Shown: one piece after another, positions 55,996-64,000 of the stretch | How positions within the stretch are numbered: the first letter of the stretch is position 1 | How the letters are laid out: each line of letters begins with the position of its first letter | From: Euptelea pleiosperma | Lineage: Eukaryota > Streptophyta > Magnoliopsida > Ranunculales > Eupteleaceae | Assembly: GCA_035048495.1 (NCBI GenBank) | Contig: CM068549.1 | Span: 17,827,103 to 17,891,102, forward strand | DNA: 64,000 nucleotides | Reading direction: 5' to 3' | The notes under the pieces: generated by a model | The model's database searches: none | Told to the model about the DNA's origin: nothing | Seen by the model: only the letters and a program-made list of their open reading frames with translations | Position numbers and translations under genes: made by a program

Positions 55996-57868
55996 CATAG
56001 TAAGCAAATCGTGAAGCGGCAAAAATTCGCCCACGAAAAAATGCGAGTTTAAAATGATTTGGGTTCAAAAAAATGAAGTAAAAAAAGCGGTAAAAAAGAC
56101 AAGAACGTCAAAAGATCGATAAGTGAGGACTTCAAGTTTAATACTTTTTAGTCCAAAACTACGCACTCAAAAAAAAATGTATACATATATGTGCATATGC
56201 CCATAATGTATATAGATTGGGTAGTAGTATAAGTATAATAGAACCGAAACTATATGATATTTTCCTTAAATCCAAGTAATATAAGCAATGCTAATAATTT
56301 CCAAAAATACTTCTCATTTATCAAGGTCTCGAAATGTGCAGGAATCTATTAATATTTTCTAGAAATATTTTTTTGACATAAAAATCAGTGACAAATTATA
56401 AATAAAAATAGTCTTTAAATTTTAAAATAAGAATAAGTTTTATTCATGAGATGTTTTGAAAAATTTTAAATTACGAGGTCGTTTTGGATTATTAAATATT
56501 TTTTGTTTTTTTCGTGATGTTTTGAAAATACCTTGAGTTGAAACGTTTTTTTCAAAAAGCCGGATTTTAAATGGAGATTTGCTAACTATGTAAGGTGGTT
56601 GCTAAGTCAACAATCAATCTAATCTTGTCTTCTATGGTGTTTCCCCTGAATGTAGATGTCGTAGCTCTAATAGATAAGAGCGGTGTTGCTATCGTTCCTA
56701 GGTGGCCGTCGTCCCTAGTTCCCGACCTCTAATGTAAAAGACTATAAATTAATAATTGATTTAATGTAATTAAAAATTAAAAAGAACTAGTATTATTGGC
56801 CCATGCTTTGGCGAAGAAATAAAATAAAAATATTAATAATTATTTAAAAAAATAAAGTATATGTAAAAAATATAAAAATAACTATTTAATTATATTTTTA
56901 TTGACATGTGGCACTCACTCTCTCCCTCCCACGATTTCCATTGCTCTCATGTGGGTCCCACCTCCTATGTAAAATTTTCTCTTTCTGCCCAGTAAGATTA
57001 TGCAGGATATGCACATAACATGGAATTAATCGCTCACCAACTCCCACGTGCCCATATCTGCCGAAATAGTTATGAAACTAAATCATTGTACGTCTTTTTG
57101 TCTTCTTGACTTTTTTTGGCACCCACCGCATGGATGTTTAGTCCACCCCTTAGTGGATAATCATATAGAGGCAAAGAACATCTTTTGAGGCTTTTATTTT
57201 TATGTTTTTTTTTTCCACCGTCGGATTCAAGCATTGTTAAGTAAAAGGACAGCTATAATAGGCATACAATAAAATAAATAAAAAGTCCTTTTCATAAGAA
57301 AAAAAATAGGGATAGAACGTTGCCCAAAAAATATTTAACTTGTTAATATCCCCAAATTATATTATGAATAAAATCACCTCGAAATAATGAAAAATTATTA
57401 ATATAAGTTAATATCATATTAGAAAAGGCAAACCCACAAAAAGATAGAGATTGTAGAGGAGTCAATAAAAATTTATGATTCGGATGCTACATGTTATACA
57501 TTTACAAATCAATATATGAACAATGAATTTTAGGACCATCCGAGGGGAATAAAGATTGAAAGTTTTCTATGATCCAACGAAGATCAAAGAATAATGGTTT
57601 ATCATTCAGTATAGATTTAGGAACACAAACCAAAAGATTTACTCTGTCATCTCACCCTTATCCTTAATACTCTTGTAAAACAGGTTGTTTCTATTTAGCT
57701 TTTTATTCCACTCATTAGATAGCTGAAAAAAAAAATCTTCCAACCATTAATCTAAATTTTTTTTGAGAAATAGTGGATATTTTAGAAATAGAAAGTGAAA
57801 GACTGGATCTTTTCTTTTTAGGTATCATTTTTAATCTTTTTTTCTGATTTTATATATCATGGAACATA
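55996..57868. other. AT-rich intergenic region, no gene
   Basis: No coding signal. A single MITE-arm fragment (ACCGCATGGATGTTTAGTCC at about 57126-57145) is the only recognised repeat piece. Confidence 0.4.

Positions 57869-57903
<35 letters not shown>
57869..57903. repeat. (CA)n microsatellite
   Basis: About 17 CA units. Confidence 0.92.
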
Positions 57904-57906
<3 letters not shown>

Positions 57907-59802
57907 ATGATGCATGGTCCACCTCAATTACAAAAAAAAATAAAAAATTTGGTGCAGTTAACCATTGGGTAGCATGACCCACTGAAAACAATATGTTTGA
58001 TAGTTTGACTTCTCTTAACAAAGATGTATGTATTCTGATCATTAGCCAACGCCTACAAGTCAAGATGCTTCAATTGGTTTTCTTTAACAGATACAAACAT
58101 AGACCAAGATCAGTAAAGATTAAAAGCCATTACAATAACATACCATGTAATAGCTACTATAAAAGCTATAACACGAGGATCAACAACTTCCGAGCCATCA
58201 ATAATTTGATCATGTTTTGGTGGGAGCTACAATTCTAATGATCCGGGTGTTCATAATGAAATGGACTATTTGTTGCAGTCAAGTAATCAGCTTAATCACC
58301 AAAACCCAAAGTAGGGGCTTCTCTTTATGCTATAGGTTCCAATTGTAGAAACTCAAGTTTATTGAATAGCTTTTGATAATTACATAAACCTACTCAAAGC
58401 TCTTAGAGCATTACAAGAGTCCAATAGGAAGGAAATCCTATAATCTCTCAATCAAATCTAATCCTAATTGATTCATCCAAATTTTAGTGATCTGAAGAAT
58501 ATGTGATGAGATATACCAAAGATGATATAGTGATCTCACAGACTTTATTACAATATATTCTCTAATACTCATAGGGATCGGAGATCAACGATCATCATGA
58601 GCTTGTCAAAATCCAGTGCCTTGAAGATTTAGTACCGTTGAAGGATTCTATCGCCACTTTAAGTTGCCTTGATAATTGAATCGCCTTGATCAAGCCTTGA
58701 AGTCCATGTTTACCAGTAGTGATGATGGTTGTCAACCAGAGTGGTGATCCATGATTAGTCACGCGGGATCTTGTCCCAGAGAAATCTTCAATTTAGGCTA
58801 GACCGGAACCTGTCGGATTTTAATCCGAATAAAAGGCCTCATTGGGCTCTATGATCCACAAGCAATAAAGTATGTGGGCCTCATTTGGACCGCACATGAA
58901 GACAACGAGCCTCTCTTTTGGGCTTGACTGATGAAGGGTGTGTGCCTCTTATAGGCCACACACAGGCTTGGGTTTTAAAAGTCCAGAAGCAAATTTCTCT
59001 CTCTGTCTCTTTTTGAATTTTAGATTTTGGACTCAGCCAATTTTGAGATAACAAGGGTTTATCTGAGAAGGTTGTGGGCACCTGGCCTCATAAGCTTGGG
59101 CCGATTAAGAAAGTCTATGAAAAAAACACTTTTTTTATAGATGGATGGGGGACACGTACATCATAGTCGTACCGTAGTAACCCATGTATTTCTTCTTAGC
59201 AAAGACTTTTCTTTCCTTTTTTTGGTTGTGTTCTCTATTGGGGCGACGAGAACGGAAGGCATAAGTGACTGCAATGGCAACAGTAGTGCACGACGGAGGC
59301 GACGGCAGCTGTAGTGGTGGTGATAGACAGTGATGACAGGCAGGGGTTGAGCACAGTGGCGATGTGTAGATTGATGGAGATGTCTGTTAGGGGATTCCAA
59401 AACCTAATAGCTGTAGTAACAAGCAGCCACGACGAGTAGCAGTACTGGAAACTAGTTGAGAGGTAGTGCCCTCTCTAGCAACAAAGGTAGAGGAGGCGGT
59501 AAGCAGCACTGGTGTTTTGCGCCGGGATTGTGGCAGCGATTTGCGCCAGCCAAGGTAGAGTGCAGCCGAACCCCCAATATCTCTTCTTCTTCATCTTCAA
59601 ACCCTCTTTTTTTTTCATAGGCAATGGAATCAAGACCTTCTTCTTCTTAGAACCAATTGAGAAGCGGATTTTCATGGCTAAATCTAGGTTGTCCGATGAT
59701 CTGAAGTGAAGTAGCTGTGGTGGGGCATTGATGGTGATTACCAGTGATGGAGTTGTTGATGGGATGGTTCCTCTTTTGAAGCTATTGTTGGTGGGAACAA
59801 CG
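57904..59802. other. Intergenic, no gene recognised
   Basis: 58250-58980 has sequence reminiscent of LTR or retrotransposon leader (TTTATTGAATAGCTTTTGAT, ATTACAAGAGTCC) but no matching partner. 59150-59760 is GC-richer with GGCGACG-type phrases and open frames of 60-80 codons that match nothing I know. The Copia element begins at 59803. Confidence 0.4.
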
Positions 59803-60012
59803 TGTTGTAATCTTGGATCGTAATCAGAATAAGAGATTAGGGTTAGAGATGGAAGAGAGGAGAGGAGAAGAGAATTGGGGGAAGAGGAGAAATCGTGTAG
59901 AGCTTAGAATAGCCTACACGATTTCACCCAATATATATATTAAGTGAAGTTTTACAATATTACAAGGGCCCCCTGTAGAATATAAGATATTACAAGTAGG
60001 TCCCTGACAACA
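59803..60012 (-). repeat. 3' LTR of the Copia element
   Basis: On the minus strand it starts TGTTGTCAGGGACC after the polypurine tract and ends GATTACAACA, with TGTTG/CAACA inverted tips, 210 bp. A TATA-like stretch (ATATATATAT) lies at about 59932-59941. The five bases left of it are CAACG; the matching duplication would be beyond the window. Confidence 0.75.
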
Positions 60013-60019
60013 CTCCCCC

Positions 60020-63000
60020 TCAAGCTGGTGCGAAGATATCTATCATGCCCAGCTTGGATAACAGGTGCTCTAAGATCCCTTTAGTAACACATTTAGTTAA
60101 CACATCTGCAACTTGATCAGCAGTATGGACATACGGTGTGCAAATAAGTCCCTGACCAAGTTTCTCTTTGATGAAGTGACGGTCTACTTCAATGTGCTTT
60201 GTCCTGTCGTGTTGAACTGGATTATGAGCAATGCTGATGGCTGCTTTATTGTCACAATACAGTTGCATAGACCCTTTGACAGGATATCCGAGCTCACTGA
60301 GCATAGTCTTCAACCATAGAAGCTCACATACACCATGAGCCATAGAACGGTACTCTGCTTCGGCACTGGAGCGGGCGACAACTGGTTGCTTCTTGCTGCG
60401 CCAAGACACCAAATTACCTCCCACATACGTGCAGTACCCTGATGTGGAACGTCTGTCAGTGACTGAACCTGCCCAGTCAGCGTCTGTATAAGCTTCAACT
60501 CGCAGGTGTCCATTCTTACTAAACAGGAGACCCTTCCCTGGAGCCCCCTTAAGATAGCGTAACACTCTGTGTACTGCCTCAAGATGTGGAGAGCGAGGGG
60601 CATGCATGAACTGACTGATGACATTGACTGCGTATGCAATATCTGGTCGTGTCAGCGAAAGGTAGATGAGACGCCCAACAAGTCTCTAGAACTGGCCTGC
60701 ATCAGCAATGGGATCCCCATCAACAGGATTCAGCCGATGTTGCTGCTCTATAGGAGTATCGGCTGGTTTAGCTCCCAAGTTTCCTGACTCTCGAAGGAGA
60801 TCAAGTACATATTTTCTCTGTGAGATAAACACACCCTGCTTTGACCTAGCAACCTCAATGCCCAGAAAGTATCTCAAGGTTCCCAGATCCTTGATTTCGA
60901 ACTCTGTGCCAAGGTATTTTTTCAATCTACAAACCTCATCTGGGTCATCTCCTGTGACCACAATATCATCCACATATACAATAAGAGCAGTAAGACGACC
61001 TTGACTTCTCTTAATGAAGAGAGTGTGGTCTGCCTGACTCTGCGAGTAGCCAATCTTCTTGACTGCGGAACTAAACCTCTCGAACCAAGCCCTTGGTGAC
61101 TGTTTAAGCCCATACAAGGCTTTCTTCAGTCTGCATACAAGTTCCTTACTCCCAGTCGGACTGAACCCCGGAGGACCTGTCATGTAGACCTCTTCCTCTA
61201 GATCACCATGGAGGAAGGCATTCTTGACATCCAACTGGTGGAGGGGCCAAGAAAAGTTTGCCACGAGAGATAACAGAACTCGAACTGAGTTCATCTTGGC
61301 CACTGGAGCAAACGTCTCTTGGTAGTCAATCCCATAAGTCTGTGTGTACCCTTTTGCAACGAGACGGGCCTTGTACCTGTCGATGCTTCCATCTGCTTTG
61401 TATTTCACTGTATATACCCACTTGCACCCCACGGGTTTCTTTCCTCTAGGCAATGGAACCAAATCCCAAGTACCATTCTTTTCTAGAGCTGTCATCTCCT
61501 CTAGCATGGCTGCTTTCCACTGAGGCTGGGTGAGGGCATCTGAGACACTGGATGGCAGAGCGACACTGGATAGGGAAGTAGCAAATGCCCTGTAGGATGG
61601 TGAGAGCTGTTGATAGGAAACAAAGTGAGAGATAGGGTGCTTGGTAACACAGTTCCGAACACCCTTCCGATGAGCAATAGGTACATCAATGTCTATGGGA
61701 AGGATAGTAGGAGCAACAGACATATCATCATGAGGATCACTGAGGACACGATTACCTGGATCGAGTTGGATTTCCTGGCAGTGAGCTTGGATGGTGGACT
61801 GTTTCTCTTTTTGACGTCGTCTGGCTTATGTCTTCAGCTGCGGATCCTGTGGCACAGTGTCAGTAGGAGATAAGGACAAGGGTACAGGAGACTCATCAAG
61901 CAAATCAAGGGGTACTGGTTGAGGAATCTCCCCCTGTGGAGGTATCGGACTCTCGTCAATACTCCCAAGCTCCCCCTGAAGAGAAGTCCGATCAACTGAG
62001 AAGAAGGGAAGACTCTCAAAAAATGTAACATCTAGAGAAACAAACCGACGACGGGTAGAGGGATGGAAACACCGATATCCCTTCTGAGTGGACGAATAGC
62101 CAAGGAACACACATCGGACGGCTTTCGGATCTAACTTGTCCTTCCTGTGATGGGCGTGAACATAGCAAACACAACCAAAGACCTTAGGTGGAATGGAGAA
62201 CACAGGACAGGAAGGAAACAGGAGTGAAAGGGGAAACTTTGACCCCAAGACACGAGAGGGCATCCGATTTATCAAGTAAGATGCCGTCAACACAGCGTCA
62301 GCCCAATAACCCTTGGGTACCCGAGTACCAAGAAGAAGTGCCCTAGAAACCTCCAGGACATGGCGATGCTTTCGCTCAGCGGTCCCATTTTGTTGAGGTG
62401 TATTGGCACATGAAGTCTGATGAAGAATTCCATGCTCTTCAAAGTAGGAGGCAAGGCCACTGTACATGTATTCCCCCCCATTGTCAGTGCGTAGGACTTT
62501 TAGGGTGGTGCCCAATTGATTGCACACCATTTTATGGAAGGTCTGAAAGATAGTATGCACCTCATTTTTTGATTTCATAAGGTAGATCCAAGTGTAACGG
62601 CTGTAGTCATCCACAAAAACCACAAAGTAGCGAAAACCAAAGATAGAAGTGGTGGGATTGGGTCCCCAAACATCAGAGTGCACAAGCTGTAAAGAAAACG
62701 TACTTTTTTTATTACTGGTCGGAAAAGACACCCGACATTGTTTTGCAAGTACACAAGTTTCACAGTTGAACTCAAATAATGGAATAGACGCAAACTGAGG
62801 TAACAGACTCTTCATGACTGAAAGCGGTAAATGACCTAGCCTGTTATGCCATCGCATTAACAGGTCTTTATTAACGCTAGAACTACTGACATTGGCACTA
62901 GACTGATGTGCAACAGAATATGAAGTCAGCTGGCTATCGAGCAGGTACAATCCACCATCCTCACGACCACTGCCAATCATCCGCCTCGTCTCCAAGTCCT

Positions 63001-63976
63001 GAAAAACACAGTGAGTAGGAAAAAAGGTAACACTGCAGTTTAGGCTCTTAGTAAGATGGCTAACAGAAAGCAGGTTAGTGGTGAATTTAGGAACATGAAG
63101 TACAGAGGATAAAGACAAAGTAGGTGTGGCAGAGATAGTGCCCTTCCCTGAGATAGAGGAGAAGGTGCCATCGGCCACACGGACCTTGTCCTTACCCGAG
63201 CAGATATTATAGGTGGAGAAAAGGGATGGCATACTAGTCATATGATCGGAGGCACCAGAATCAATGATCCAGGAAGGACCAATGGGTGCCGTAGACACAT
63301 GGTGGGCTGAATGGGATGTACCTGTCTGAGCAAAGGATGATGTAGGTGGGGAAGGGCCATCAAGCTGAGTAAGTAATTGTCGAAGCCTGTCAATGTCCAT
63401 GCTAGAGAAGGTGTTGGACTGCCCAGAGGAAGGGATCACATCAGAGGAATCTTGACTGGTGGCATGAGCAGCTGAGGTTCCATGTTTGCTACCAGAGGGC
63501 TTCTTTGAGGAGCCTTGCTTCCCCCCAGAGAACTGTGCGGGATGACCATGAAGACTCCAGCAGGTCTCCCGAGTGTGGCGACGCTTGCCACAGTGATCAC
63601 ATCTGAGTCGATCACGATCATCAAGATCCCCATCCTTCTTGGATGTGGGTTTGCTTAATTTCTGAGTGGCCAAGGCAGACTTCTCAGATAAAGGAACATC
63701 AGCATCTGTCTTAGAGCTCATGGCTCTCCTCCTGCTGTCCTCGCTCTGGATGTAGGAGTAGACCTGTGCAATAGTCGACGGCGGTGGATCTCTGCCCAAG
63801 ATGTTTGCTCGAACCTGTTCATAGCTCTGGTTCAAGCCGCCAAGAAACTCGAATATGCGTCCGCGCACAATCATCTTCCGGAACTCCGTAGCATCCTTGG
63901 TACATGCAGGGGTGTAGGTCTGGTAATGATCTACCTCTTCCCACTTGCTGCGTAACGCAGCGTAGTATGATCCCAA
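60020..63976 (-). pseudogene. Ty1/copia Gag-Pol polyprotein, two in-frame stops
   Basis: The same frame runs 63976-61826, 61723-60686 and 60607-60020. Visible residues and motifs in order: gag, zinc knuckle CDHCGKRRHTRETC (fragment residue 126 on), protease DSGA (239-242), integrase HNRLGH ... CETC with Asp in VHSDVWGP, Asp in LRTDNGGEY and Glu in NGTAERKHRH. Then reverse transcriptase (VGCKWVYTVKYKADGSIDRY, LDVKNAFLHGDL, catalytic YVDD) and RNase H (DADWAGS, SSAEAEYRSM, CDNKAA, TKHIEVDRHF). It ends SKLGMIDIFAPA. Stops are TAA at 61826-61828 (LKT stop ARR) and TAG at about 60686-60688 (GQF stop RLVGRLIYL). It lies beside the polypurine tract. The start is outside the window. Confidence 0.92.
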
Positions 63977-64000
63977 AGGAAGATCGCCTTGCTTCAGATG

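Larger units (their letters stand above)
59803..64000 (-). mobile_element. Ty1/copia retrotransposon, 5' end beyond the window
   Basis: Leftward element with 3' LTR (59803-60012), polypurine tract TTGAGGGGGAG (60013-60023) directly before it, and a polyprotein in the order gag, protease, integrase, reverse transcriptase, RNase H, which is the Copia order. The 5' LTR and start of gag lie right of 64000. Only two in-frame stops and no frameshift were seen, so the insertion is young. Confidence 0.93.

Noticed and set aside
59161..59709. Open frames at 59161-59709
   Set aside because: Low-complexity composition, no recognised domain, no splice or start context; left as unannotated intergenic DNA.
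1..64000. CRISPR arrays, operons, rRNA or tRNA genes
   Set aside because: Direct repeats present are LTRs, tandem duplications or microsatellites; no repeat-spacer pattern and no complete tRNA or rRNA sequence was seen, and the DNA is plant nuclear.

Overview
The window is nuclear DNA of a flowering plant. The evidence is spliced genes with GT-AG introns, a pollen-type callose synthase, a plant class V chitinase, a plant dihydroneopterin aldolase, and plant-type transposons (MULE with a plant mobile domain gene, Tat-like Ty3/gypsy, Ty1/copia, LINE, TRIM, CACTA, and Tourist-, hAT- and Mutator-type MITEs). The base composition is AT-rich. The species cannot be fixed from sequence alone. One run of exactly 100 N (18656-18755) marks an assembly gap.

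Layout. 1-1503 (-): FOLB, cut by the window start, with an intact 208-bp foldback MITE in its intron. 2100-4600: a 5'-truncated, broken LINE upstream of FOLB. 4903-6800: foldback elements, one built around a repeated palindrome. 6976-11496: a structurally complete but decayed MULE with a transposase (+) and a convergent plant-mobile-domain gene (-); a Tourist-type MITE sits inside its right target duplication. 12190-13293: nested MITEs. 13678-18117: the 3' part of a Ty3/gypsy element with its probable LTR. 18118-18655: the end of a CACTA element that runs into the gap.

19168-43600 (+): 28 exons of a CALS5/GSL2-type callose synthase, covering roughly its last 70%. The amino-terminal exons are not visible and may lie in the gap. 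Its introns hold a hAT MITE, LINE and Copia pieces (7.1-kb intron), a complete TRIM, RTE-LINE tails and another Copia piece. The gene has a one-base deletion causing a frameshift, a GA instead of GT splice donor, and changes at residues that match the Arabidopsis protein elsewhere, so it is either decaying or mis-assembled.

45087-46722 (+): an intact GH18 class V chitinase with a signal peptide, whose last seven codons sit in a separate exon behind a MITE-containing intron. 46723-59802 has no intact gene: MITEs, direct repeats, microsatellites, a tandemly duplicated NLR leucine-rich-repeat relic (49670-50570, -) and an LTR-like block (50860-51960). 59803-64000 (-): a young Ty1/copia element with 3' LTR, polypurine tract and a nearly open polyprotein broken by two stops; its 5' end is outside the window.

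The three host genes are functionally unrelated (folate synthesis, callose deposition, chitin hydrolysis) and share no operon-like logic. Most of the window's structure comes from layered transposon insertions.
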